Below are positions 1 through 6,706 of a stretch of DNA of 11,431 nucleotides, piece by piece. The translations under genes and the position numbers were made by a program. The first letter of the stretch is position 1, and the number at the start of each line of letters is the position of its first letter. Source of the DNA: Acidobacteriaceae bacterium (GTDB lineage Bacteria > Acidobacteriota > Terriglobia > Terriglobales > Acidobacteriaceae); assembly GCA_031296355.1 (NCBI GenBank), contig JARLFX010000088.1, forward strand, positions 1 to 11,431, in the 5' to 3' direction. The notes under the pieces are model-generated. The model worked only from the letters and a program-made list of their open reading frames with translations. It was not told where the DNA came from and made no database searches.

Positions 1-883
1 AGGTATCGGAGAAATCAACGACCGGAACGACTTTGGCCAGTTGATGGTTTGGCTGATTCCGATGTTGTTTATCTTCTGGCGACAGAATAAGACGATCAAG
101 AACATCATGTTCGTTTTTTTGCCGATAGGAGTTTTGCTCTTGGGTGTATTTCTGACACACTCTCGCGGAGCACTGGTGGCTTTGACACTAATAGCGGTCG
201 TTGCCGCGCGTCGTCGTATTGGCACATTGCCCGCAATGTTGTTGGCAGGCGGCCTGTTTGTTGCCGCGATGGCTCTGCGTTTTACGGGTGGAAGAGGCAT
301 TTCTGCATCTGAGGGTGAAGACCGGACCGGTCTATGGGGCGAAGGGATGCAGATTGTGAGAGCCCATCCACTATTGGGAGTTGGATACGGCGACCTTTGG
401 GAACGCACGGAAGGCTATCTAACTGCGCACAACTCAGTGGTTGTCTGTGCGGCTGAGCTTGGCATGGTAGGTCTGTTTTTCTGGTCTTTGTACATCTTTT
501 CAACTATGAGAGACGCAGTGGCGCTTGCTTCACCAGGGAAAGTGTGCGACGGGGAGCCGATCGTGATCGAAGAGGGTCCCCTGTCTTATGCGGCATTGCC
601 TCCCGAGGAGATCGGCAAGACGGAAATTAATCAAATGGGATGGGCGATGGTCCTTTCTCTCTTGGGCTTTCTGGCAGCGGGTTGGTTTTTGTCGCGCGCA
701 TTTGTCGCGACGCTGTTCCTTCTGGGCGGACTGACAGAGGCAGTTTATGAGATGGCCGTGCGCCGCGGCATGATTGCTCCGCGTCTGAAACTTGTACGCG
801 TGATCCTGTATTCCGGCGTTCTTGCTTTTGCGCTTCTGCTCATCGTGTACGTGATGATTCGAGTCTTGAACCTGATGCATTGA
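1..883 (+). CDS. O-antigen ligase / Wzy-type polymerase family protein, 3' part
   Basis: This is the C-terminal part (293 visible codons from base 2) of a multi-pass inner-membrane protein of the Wzy_C family. The family polymerises lipid-linked repeat units or ligates glycans to an acceptor on the periplasmic face. The frame is open to the left edge, so the true start lies outside the window. Family marks are NDRNDFG at the edge, the THSRGA motif after a membrane helix (visible residues about 52-57), HPLLGVGYG (about 122-130) and TAHNS (about 141-145), followed by more hydrophobic helices. A polar, acidic loop of about 40 residues (roughly 169-210) separates the later helices. Stop TGA is at 881-883, 81 bases before the GT4 gene on the same strand. 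Similar proteins occur in exosortase-associated loci as putative O-glycosylation ligases. The sequence does not tell polymerase from ligase. Confidence 0.85.
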   Translation, partial: GIGEINDRNDFGQLMVWLIPMLFIFWRQNKTIKNIMFVFLPIGVLLLGVFLTHSRGALVALTLIAVVAARRRIGTLPAMLLAGGLFVAAMALRFTGGRGISASEGEDRTGLWGEGMQIVRAHPLLGVGYGDLWERTEGYLTAHNSVVVCAAELGMVGLFFWSLYIFSTMRDAVALASPGKVCDGEPIVIEEGPLSYAALPPEEIGKTEINQMGWAMVLSLLGFLAAGWFLSRAFVATLFLLGGLTEAVYEMAVRRGMIAPRLKLVRVILYSGVLAFALLLIVYVMIRVLNLMH

Positions 884-916
884 TTCAAACAATCAAACCG
901 GTTGGGGCCAATACCA

Positions 917-930
917 GGTGGCAAACCACC
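917..930. repeat. Short perfect hairpin between the ligase and GT4 genes
   Basis: GGTGG (917-921) and CCACC (926-930) form a 5-bp stem with a CAAA loop in the 81-bp gap before the GT4 start. It could affect translation or mRNA stability, but the stem is short and no T-run follows, so it is not a convincing terminator. No clear promoter is visible in this gap, so the two + strand genes may be co-transcribed. Confidence 0.3.
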
Positions 931-964
931 GCCACATGAACCGTCGGAGATTCTTGCAGGTCTT

Positions 965-2059
965 ATGAAGATTGCGCACGTCGTGGACAGTATGGAAATG
1001 GGCGGCGCCGAAATGCTTGTGTTGCAGATGTGCCGCCTGCAGCGTGAGCAAGGGTGCGACCCGCGCGTTTACGCAATTGCCTCTTTAGGTGCGCTCGGCG
1101 AGCAAATGCAGGCTGAAGGCTTTTCAGTGCAGGCAAACCTGGGTTTGCATCTGTCCGATTCGGTGCGTAAGTTTTCCCGTATTTTCAAGAGCTCGCCACC
1201 CGATGTTGTCCACATTCACAACCCGACGCCAACAATTTATGCGTCCATGGCTGCAAGAATGGCGGAAGTTCCCTGTGTTGTTTCCACCCGCCATAGCCTG
1301 ATAGGGCCCCCGCATAAAATAGTTGCGGAATTGAAATACGCGGTTGCCGCGAGCTTTTGCGACTGGATCGTGGGCATCTGTGACGCAACAGTAGAGAATC
1401 TGAAGAGTCTTCACACCGTTCCCGCTCGAAAAATTATTCGCGTCTATAATGGTGCCGCGCCGCTCAAACGTTCGCTGGAAGGTGCTCAGCCGTCAAAATC
1501 CGGATTCACGCTTGTCTACGTGGGGCGTCTTGAACCTGTAAAGAACCATCCACTTCTGCTCCATGCCTTCTGCTCAGCGCTCAAGGCCATGCCGTGTCTT
1601 CGCCTTTGGATGGTCGGCGATGGGAGCGCGCGAAAAGCACTGGAAACTCTGGCCTCAGAATTGGGAATTGTCGAGCAGGTCACATTCTGGGGACAGCAAC
1701 TCGACGTTGCACCGTTCTTCTCGGCGGCCGATGCCTTCACTATGTCGTCGAAATCCGAAGGCTTGCCAATGTCGCTTCTGCAGGCATTTTCGCTTGGACT
1801 GCCTACAATTGTTACCGATGTTGGTGGAATGGCAGAAGTTGTGAAGAGCGCAGAAGCTGGCGTTATCGTCTCTCCAACGGATTCTCGCGAGATGACAGAA
1901 GCGATCCTCCGCTTGGCAACGAATCGCGAAGAGCACGAGAAATTCTCAGAGAACGCGCTCTCCTCGTTTCACGCGCGCTTCAGTCTTCAGACAATGGTTG
2001 CAGCATACATGGAACTTTATCAAAACACTCCACGAGCGCTGAGCAGAGCGAAACGCTGA
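965..2059 (+). CDS. Glycosyltransferase family 4 (GT-B fold)
   Basis: The product has 364 residues and is probably a cytoplasmic or peripheral enzyme adding a sugar to the lipid-linked EPS repeat unit. The N-terminal half has the Glyco_transf_4 features MKIAHVVDSMEMGGAE (1-16), VVHIHNP (81-87) and STRH (107-110). The C-terminal half has the Glycos_transf_1 features VYVGRLEPVKNHPLLLHAF (184-202), FWGQ (241-244) and the nucleotide-sugar motif region SEGLPMSLLQAF (264-275), then DVGGMAEVV. In the EX7E motif the second acidic residue is Gln273. I chose ATG 965 because the conserved MKIAHVVDS begins there, with AGG at 958-960 just upstream. A TTG at 902 would add 21 residues unlike the family. Donor and acceptor cannot be read from the sequence. 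The gene is co-directional with the ligase/polymerase gene. Confidence 0.92.
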   Translation: MKIAHVVDSMEMGGAEMLVLQMCRLQREQGCDPRVYAIASLGALGEQMQAEGFSVQANLGLHLSDSVRKFSRIFKSSPPDVVHIHNPTPTIYASMAARMAEVPCVVSTRHSLIGPPHKIVAELKYAVAASFCDWIVGICDATVENLKSLHTVPARKIIRVYNGAAPLKRSLEGAQPSKSGFTLVYVGRLEPVKNHPLLLHAFCSALKAMPCLRLWMVGDGSARKALETLASELGIVEQVTFWGQQLDVAPFFSAADAFTMSSKSEGLPMSLLQAFSLGLPTIVTDVGGMAEVVKSAEAGVIVSPTDSREMTEAILRLATNREEHEKFSENALSSFHARFSLQTMVAAYMELYQNTPRALSRAKR

Positions 2060-2094
2060 ACCTGCCAAGCGCTGCAACCAGCTTCGCAGGTTCA
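2057..2094. terminator. Hairpin between convergent genes, possible bidirectional terminator
   Basis: TGAACCTGC (2057-2065) pairs perfectly with GCAGGTTCA (2086-2094). After one C/C mismatch, AAGC (2067-2070) pairs with GCTT (2081-2084), giving 13 pairs around a 10-base loop. The left arm includes the GT4 stop codon, and the hairpin fills most of the 51-bp gap before the stop codon of the opposite-strand gene at 2111. Neither side has a strong T-run, so it may act with Rho or as a 3'-end stabiliser rather than as a classical intrinsic terminator. Confidence 0.55.
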
Positions 2095-2110
2095 GGAACA
2101 GGTGTCTGCG

Positions 2111-3142
2111 TTATTTGTTTCGCTCACAGTCATCGGTAATTTGAATCGGCTTTCCCAAATCGAGAACCTCGAAATCGGTGACTTTTAAGGCCTGTAAATC
2201 GTGGGGGCCAAAATCCAGATCCGCGTATTTCGCCTGTGTGTCCGCATCGCTCTGCGCGGTAAGCGCAATGTTGCCGCCGTCTGAAAGGTACATGCCGTAT
2301 TTCTGCATCGCTCGCGCCACAACCCGGGCTGCGGGGCTCAGATTTGACAGATTGAAGTCGGCTTTCAGACGGAAATGGGCGCCCATCGGTGGAGCGTTAA
2401 GAGGGCCGCGCGGTGCTCCAGCGTGCGTGGCGGGGTGCACATAAACTCCTGCTCGCATTCTTGGATTGGGAAGGGTGAAGCGGATCGCGTGGTTGATGCT
2501 TCCCGACGCGAGTTCATCGGCACTGAACAGCAGTGGAGCGATTGGAAAGCCTGCCGCATCGGCGCTCGTGCACTGCTCTCCGCGTCCCGATGGCGGATAG
2601 ACGCGGTTAAGGTCCCATGCCGCAATAAAGTTTGCGGTGAGATTGTTGTTGTCGTAGGTGGCTTGATACGCCTCGAAGAGTTTACTTCGGCTGCGATCGA
2701 CAACAATGAGATGACAGTCATCCTGGGTAATGTCGCACTTATATCCCGGCTGTCCTTCGATGCCACCTCCACTGGGCAATGGAATCTCAGATACCTTGTC
2801 GGAATCGCCGGCCATCCAACCGTCACCCTTGTGGAAAGAAATTTCAGGCGTATCGGCGGTGGCCTGCAAAACTCTAAAGCTGAAGTCTATTTGCATTTTT
2901 CCGCGTCCCCACCCGCCAGCTTCCGCCAGCCATCCAATGATGGCGCTGGAATTGGGGTCAAGTGGCGCATGACTGACGTCTTGTGTCCAAATTGCGCCAG
3001 GAGGAAAATATGGCGCAGGCGGAACAATATGTTCGAGCTTTGCCGCTCTCACATTGACAACATGTTTGTGTATTGCCAAGCCGGACACTATAGCACCGAT
3101 TCCCAACGCTGAAATAAGCAGTATGTTTGTCTTTAAGATCAT
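2111..3142 (-). CDS. Unassigned exported or membrane-anchored protein, last gene of the EPS operon
   Basis: The product has 343 residues and I cannot assign a function. It starts with a hydrophobic segment (about 5-23) that could be a signal peptide or an uncleaved anchor, followed by a Pro-rich linker (about 40-60), so most of it should lie in the periplasm or outside the cell. Four cysteines remain (136, 143, 191, 339), which could form disulfides. The C-terminal half has conserved-looking blocks: a CTSADAAGFP stretch (191-200), INHAIRFTLP (216-225), PPMGAHFRLKADF (251-263) and ARAMQKYGMYLSDGG (276-290). From memory, a similar layout (PPMG-RLKA-F, then YGM-AD-G) occurs in secreted, uncharacterised proteins of actinobacteria and other soil bacteria, perhaps carbohydrate-active. 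ATG 3142-3140 overlaps the GT2 stop by four bases (ATGA), so its translation is probably coupled to EPS enzymes. A role in polymer modification, cleavage or retention is only inferred. Confidence 0.8.
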   Translation of the reverse strand: MILKTNILLISALGIGAIVSGLAIHKHVVNVRAAKLEHIVPPAPYFPPGAIWTQDVSHAPLDPNSSAIIGWLAEAGGWGRGKMQIDFSFRVLQATADTPEISFHKGDGWMAGDSDKVSEIPLPSGGGIEGQPGYKCDITQDDCHLIVVDRSRSKLFEAYQATYDNNNLTANFIAAWDLNRVYPPSGRGEQCTSADAAGFPIAPLLFSADELASGSINHAIRFTLPNPRMRAGVYVHPATHAGAPRGPLNAPPMGAHFRLKADFNLSNLSPAARVVARAMQKYGMYLSDGGNIALTAQSDADTQAKYADLDFGPHDLQALKVTDFEVLDLGKPIQITDDCERNK

Positions 3143-4407
3143 GGCTGTACGATGCCCCTTTCCTGTTGCGAATCAATGGAAGCGTTTTTACCACTGCCGG
3201 CTATTGCAGCAGGAGCGGTATGTTTCAGCTGTTCAATGTTATCAATTCTCTGTTCGAGTTCTGTCAAAGCCTTCTTGTTTGTCGTCCATATTTCCCACAG
3301 CGGTCTTCGAGTGAAACAAAACTTGTAGAGTCCGACAACGGCAGCTGTGTTCAGCACCAACAACGCACTGGCCGGAGCTGCGATCCGATCAAGCACGGGG
3401 ATTCTATAGTGCAGTCCCGCGATAGAAATTGTCCAGCCTAATATTTGAAAGAGAGCGAACGCGGCAAACAAAGGAGAACTAACCGAGAGTGCCATCGAGG
3501 ATGCGAAAAGGATGAGCAGAAGATAGGGTACAAGTAGCCTCATCACTTTGTGCGAGAGAAGTTGAAACAACATCCGATTCCGCGGGGTCAATGTCCATGG
3601 AGCAAGGTGAAATAGCTGGAAGTTTCCCGCTAGCGTGCGCACCTTGCGATGGAATTCGCCATTAGCCTTCTTGGGCCACATATCGTAGACACACGCCTGG
3701 GAATCAAGTACCGACCGGTAACCCTGACGAATGATCCAGAGTGGCTGAAACATGTCGTCGAGAATTATTCCGGCAGGCAGCGGACTAAAGAGTTCGCGGC
3801 GAATCGCGTAAAAGCCGCCATACACTCCAACTGGAGAGTCGAAGGCTGCTTCACTTTTTCTGATCCATTGTTCGTAGCGCCAGTAAAGCCCGCCGACTGC
3901 GCCCGAAGCAGCATCGTGACCCTCCTGACGGAGAATGAGTTCGCCGGCAACGCAACCAACCGATGGATCAGCGAAGTTGCTTACCAATTGCTGAATCGCT
4001 CCCGATGCTATTTCCGGTCGGATGTCGACAAAAAGAACCACATCCGATGTAGCCTTAGCGACGCCGGCGTTTATTGCGGCAGCCTTGCCGCCATGCTCTT
4101 TCAGAATGATTGTTTTGAAGGGAGGTTGACGAAGGCCAGCCAGTAACTCTGCAGTGCCATCCGTTGAGCCGTCTGAAACGATGACGATTTCTTTGATGTT
4201 TGAGTAATCGAGATTAGCAAGATGGCGAATTTTTCCTGAGAGCAACGCAATGCCGTTATGCACGGCGAGAACGATACTCACGCTAGGGCTGATCGGAGCG
4301 GCTTTCCAGGGCCGTGAGCGCAGGCGCGCCAATAGCCAGATCGCTATCGGGTAAACAGCGTAGGTGTAGAGAATCCCCAGCAGGGACATCCAAAATACGA
4401 TCTTCAC
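3139..4407 (-). CDS. Membrane glycosyltransferase family 2 (processive-type GT2)
   Basis: The product has 422 residues: one N-terminal membrane helix (about 5-27), a cytoplasmic GT-A domain, then three or so C-terminal helices (about 289-310, 313-335, 345-363). GT2 marks are SVSIVLAVHNG (42-52), IVSDGSTDGT (76-85), HGGKAAAINAG (105-115), the metal-site position VDIR (127-130), ILDDM (215-219, likely catalytic base) and the acceptor-site-like HRKVRTLAG (253-261). The arrangement resembles GT2 enzymes that elongate polysaccharide at the inner membrane. Start is GTG 4407, supported by AAGGGG six bases upstream. The GTG overlaps the TGA of the sugar-transferase gene, and this gene's stop overlaps the next ATG. 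A polar C-terminal tail of about 55 residues follows the last helix. The sugar donor is unknown. Confidence 0.92.
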   Translation of the reverse strand: MKIVFWMSLLGILYTYAVYPIAIWLLARLRSRPWKAAPISPSVSIVLAVHNGIALLSGKIRHLANLDYSNIKEIVIVSDGSTDGTAELLAGLRQPPFKTIILKEHGGKAAAINAGVAKATSDVVLFVDIRPEIASGAIQQLVSNFADPSVGCVAGELILRQEGHDAASGAVGGLYWRYEQWIRKSEAAFDSPVGVYGGFYAIRRELFSPLPAGIILDDMFQPLWIIRQGYRSVLDSQACVYDMWPKKANGEFHRKVRTLAGNFQLFHLAPWTLTPRNRMLFQLLSHKVMRLLVPYLLLILFASSMALSVSSPLFAAFALFQILGWTISIAGLHYRIPVLDRIAAPASALLVLNTAAVVGLYKFCFTRRPLWEIWTTNKKALTELEQRIDNIEQLKHTAPAAIAGSGKNASIDSQQERGIVQP

Positions 4408-5777
4408 TGGGCGCCCCTTCGCAAGATGATCGTCTTGATCGTCTCAAACATAATCAGCAAGTCGAGGCCAATCGATAAATGCTTCACATAATAGAGATCG
4501 TATTCCAGTTTTCTTCTGGTTTCTTCCAGGCTCGCGCCATATTGATAGCGCACCTGAGCCCAGCCGGTGATCCCTGGACGGATAATGTGGCGTAACTCGT
4601 AAAAGGGGATTTCGCTATTCAGCCACTGCACGAACTCGGGCCGCTCCGGTCTGGGCCCGACAAACCCCATTTCGCCGCGCAATACATTCCAGAGTTGCGG
4701 AATCTCATCGAGGCGCGTCTTGCGCATGAATCTGCCGAGCGAGGTGACACGAGGATCGTTCTTGGTTGCCCAAACGGCTCCTTTTGCTTCAGCATCCTGA
4801 CGCATCGTCCGGAACTTGATGACGGAAAAGGGCCGCCCACGAAGTCCAACACGGGTCTGGCGAAAGAGGATCGGGCCGGGCGACGACAGACGTACCGCCA
4901 AAATAATGAAGGGGATGATTGGCAGACACAGCACCAGTCCGACGAAAGAAACAAAAATTGAAACCAGACGCCGGACTATCTGCTGAGACGCCTTCACGTT
5001 GAAACCATGAGTGAAGATGAGAGAGCTGGGATTAAGCCCGTCCAGCGGCAGCCTGCCCAGTAACCGCTCCATGAGAATACTTGCATCTTCAATCACGACA
5101 CCGCGAAGTCGAAGGTCAAGTAATTCGCGAACCGGCATTGATCCACGGCGATTCTCCATGGCAACAATGATGCGATCGACGTTCGGCTTTGGTTTTCGAA
5201 AGGAGCGAAGATCCGCCGCAAAGCGTTCAATGTCCTCCTTGAAATCGCCCTCGGTCTCCGCATTGACTATTTTCATGCCCGCATCGCGTCTGGAACGTAA
5301 AGTCTCAATCACAACTCGGGCCCGTTCGCCATTGCCAAGAATGTAAACTCGCTCTCGAAACGCTGAGAGGCCAATAATCCATTCATAGGCAGATCGCCAA
5401 ATGATGAGAGCAACAGTGAGGATTGAAATCCCGACCACAAGAACGTTGCGGCCAATGTCCACGACTGGAAACAAATAGAGGAGCGCTGCAAAAATGAAAG
5501 AGAGTACGCTGAGAACCAACAACAGTCGAAAGTAAATTTCCCAGTGTCCCGAGATGCGTTGCGGCTCATACAGATCAAAGTAGTAGGAGAGAAGCAGCGT
5601 AAGAATCGTGATGCATAGAATCTTCAGGACGCCGTTCTCGTAGAACAGCGCTATGTACGCATCCGGCCCGAGCAGATACATGGTGGCTAATAGAAATGAG
5701 CCACCTATCAGGAGCGCTTCACAAAGAAGCAGCACCAGCGTTCGAGTCGGATAATAGACATTGAAAATTCTGATCAT
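4404..5777 (-). CDS. Polyprenyl-phosphate glycosylphosphotransferase initiating EPS synthesis (WcaJ/TIGR03025-like)
   Basis: The product has 457 residues. Family members move a sugar-1-phosphate from a nucleotide sugar to undecaprenyl phosphate at the inner membrane, the first committed step of repeat-unit assembly. The N-terminus has four membrane helices (about 13-35, 51-70, 82-104, 110-128). A nucleotide-binding-like domain follows, with YILGNGERA (145-153) and [12 protein letters not shown] (201-212). The C-terminal Bac_transf domain begins with a membrane segment (about 268-295) and carries [10 protein letters not shown] (321-330), the catalytic pair in [10 protein letters not shown] (D357, E358), GPRPERPEF (374-382) and [14 protein letters not shown] (401-414). 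The layout fits TIGR03025 and the PEP-CTERM-associated TIGR03013 sugar transferases. ATG 5777 overlaps the kinase stop (ATGA). The sugar (Glc-1-P, Gal-1-P or other) is not resolvable. Confidence 0.95.
   Translation of the reverse strand: MIRIFNVYYPTRTLVLLLCEALLIGGSFLLATMYLLGPDAYIALFYENGVLKILCITILTLLLSYYFDLYEPQRISGHWEIYFRLLLVLSVLSFIFAALLYLFPVVDIGRNVLVVGISILTVALIIWRSAYEWIIGLSAFRERVYILGNGERARVVIETLRSRRDAGMKIVNAETEGDFKEDIERFAADLRSFRKPKPNVDRIIVAMENRRGSMPVRELLDLRLRGVVIEDASILMERLLGRLPLDGLNPSSLIFTHGFNVKASQQIVRRLVSIFVSFVGLVLCLPIIPFIILAVRLSSPGPILFRQTRVGLRGRPFSVIKFRTMRQDAEAKGAVWATKNDPRVTSLGRFMRKTRLDEIPQLWNVLRGEMGFVGPRPERPEFVQWLNSEIPFYELRHIIRPGITGWAQVRYQYGASLEETRRKLEYDLYYVKHLSIGLDLLIMFETIKTIILRRGAQ
4414..4419 (-). 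promoter_or_regulatory. Ribosome binding site setting the GTG start of the GT2 gene
   Basis: AAGGGG on the - strand lies six bases before GTG 4407, inside the end of the sugar-transferase gene. This favours the GTG over the in-frame ATG six codons later (4389), which would remove the start of the first membrane helix. Confidence 0.6.
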
Positions 5778-6706
5778 CCCTGTCTACCACTGTCCTTTTG
5801 CCGTTTGGCACGATCGCCGGTTTCCTGCTCGCCGTAGTAGTAGTTGTAGTTGTAGTTGTTCCTATTGGAGCGTGGAGCGTGCTTAACTGCATTGAGGACA
5901 AAGCCGAGCATGCGTGCATTGCTGAAGGCTGCCTTGGCGCGTTGAGCAACCTCGTATGGCGTACTCGCCCCGCGTGCAACCAGCAGTACCGCATCTGCGG
6001 CGCGGGCCAGGTCCACAGCGTCAGTAACGGCTAACACTGGCGGGGCATCGATCAAGATCCAGTCAAAATAGGGTGACACCGAGGCAATCAATTCTTGCAT
6101 GCGGCGATTAGCCACCAATTCCGAAGAGTGGTCGCAGGGCTTACCTGAAGGTATGAAGGTCAGGTTGGGGATGCTCCCGGCGCTGCTGTTACCCTCATGT
6201 CCGCGGCTGCCGTCGCGCTGCAGAATGTCGCTCAGGCTCGCCGTCCCTTCGAGATAGTCTGACAATCCAGGCACATTGGGGGCGCCCAGAAGGCTATGAA
6301 GTGTGGGGCGGCGCAGATCGCCATCAATTAGCAGAATGTTATGGATGCTATTACGGGCCAGGCTGATAGCGAGGTTTGCAACAACAAAACTCTTACCTTC
6401 AGATGGCATGCCGCTCGCGACAAGGATCGTCTTCAGCGGAGATTCGTAGCGCGCCTGGAAGATGTGTGAGCGGAGGCTGCGAAACTGTTCGACTGCCGCA
6501 CCGCGGTCAGAAAGCGTTGGAAGTGATATGGCCGATGGCCTCCACGGATGGAGCGCGACGTCATCAAGGGCAATATCCGCTCTGGTAAGCAGCGTCTCCT
6601 CCTGGTCGCTCGCAATCGCCGGCTCGGCAACATGGATATCCACCATAACCGGCGTTGTCTTTCGCTCGCGATCTGCTCTTTGAAGTGCTTCGTGTATGCG
6701 GCTCAT
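5774..6706 (-). CDS. BY-type tyrosine autokinase of the EPS locus (CpsD/Wzc-C-terminal-like)
   Basis: This cytoplasmic P-loop kinase of 310 residues would partner with the Wzz-type protein and regulate chain length and export by cyclic autophosphorylation. It has EQFRSLRSH (73-81, the usual R-x-L-R-T-N region), Walker A ASGMPSEGKS (97-106), Walker A' LLIDGDLRRP (125-134) and Walker B ILIDAPP (217-223). The tyrosine cluster near the C-terminus has five tyrosines (285, 287, 289, 290, 291) in an Asn/Tyr repeat. An N-terminal MSRIHEALQRAD segment is typical of kinases in PEP-CTERM/EPS loci (TIGR03018-like). I chose ATG 6706 because this motif starts there, with AAAGGA nine bases upstream. The longer open frame to 7114 overlaps the ATPase gene and is spurious. 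The start overlaps the ATPase stop (ATGA) and its own stop overlaps the sugar-transferase ATG. No cognate phosphatase gene is visible. Confidence 0.93.
   Translation of the reverse strand: MSRIHEALQRADRERKTTPVMVDIHVAEPAIASDQEETLLTRADIALDDVALHPWRPSAISLPTLSDRGAAVEQFRSLRSHIFQARYESPLKTILVASGMPSEGKSFVVANLAISLARNSIHNILLIDGDLRRPTLHSLLGAPNVPGLSDYLEGTASLSDILQRDGSRGHEGNSSAGSIPNLTFIPSGKPCDHSSELVANRRMQELIASVSPYFDWILIDAPPVLAVTDAVDLARAADAVLLVARGASTPYEVAQRAKAAFSNARMLGFVLNAVKHAPRSNRNNYNYNYYYGEQETGDRAKRQKDSGRQG
5834..5860 (-). repeat. Trinucleotide AAC/TAC tract encoding the kinase tyrosine tail
   Basis: Nine consecutive GTA or GTT triplets on the + strand read as AAC/TAC codons on the - strand, giving N-N-Y-N-Y-N-Y-Y-Y (residues 283-291 of the kinase). 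Each unit is in frame, so gain or loss of units would change the number of tyrosines without a frameshift. Confidence 0.8.

Noticed and set aside
902..964. TTG start 21 codons upstream of the GT4 enzyme
   Set aside because: The added residues do not resemble GT4 proteins, and the conserved first beta strand begins at ATG 965.
1594..2139. 181-codon + strand frame overlapping the GT4 gene
   Set aside because: It runs in a different frame through the conserved GT4 C-terminal domain and has shadow-like composition (many Arg, Cys, Trp).
2375..3112. 245-codon + strand open frame opposite the unassigned exported protein
   Set aside because: It is a shadow of the real gene: no signal peptide or family motifs, an irregular Cys/Arg/Trp-rich composition, and the - strand gene has coupling, an export signal and ordered motifs.
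3990..4030. VDIR in place of a DXD motif, suggesting an inactive GT2
   Set aside because: D-x-R at this position is common in this GT2 subfamily, and the remaining motifs (DGSTDGT, LDDM, RKVRT) are intact.
3649..4146. 165-codon + strand open frame opposite the GT2 gene
   Set aside because: The - strand at this position encodes unmistakable GT2 motifs; the + frame has no recognisable domain.
5806..5822. TTGGCACGATCG, resembling the -24 half of a sigma-54 promoter
   Set aside because: No TTGC-type -12 element at the right spacing, and it lies inside the kinase gene on the strand opposite to the operon.
5834..5860. Possible CRISPR or non-coding microsatellite
   Set aside because: Units are only three bases and in frame, and encode the tyrosine cluster expected at this place in a BY-kinase.
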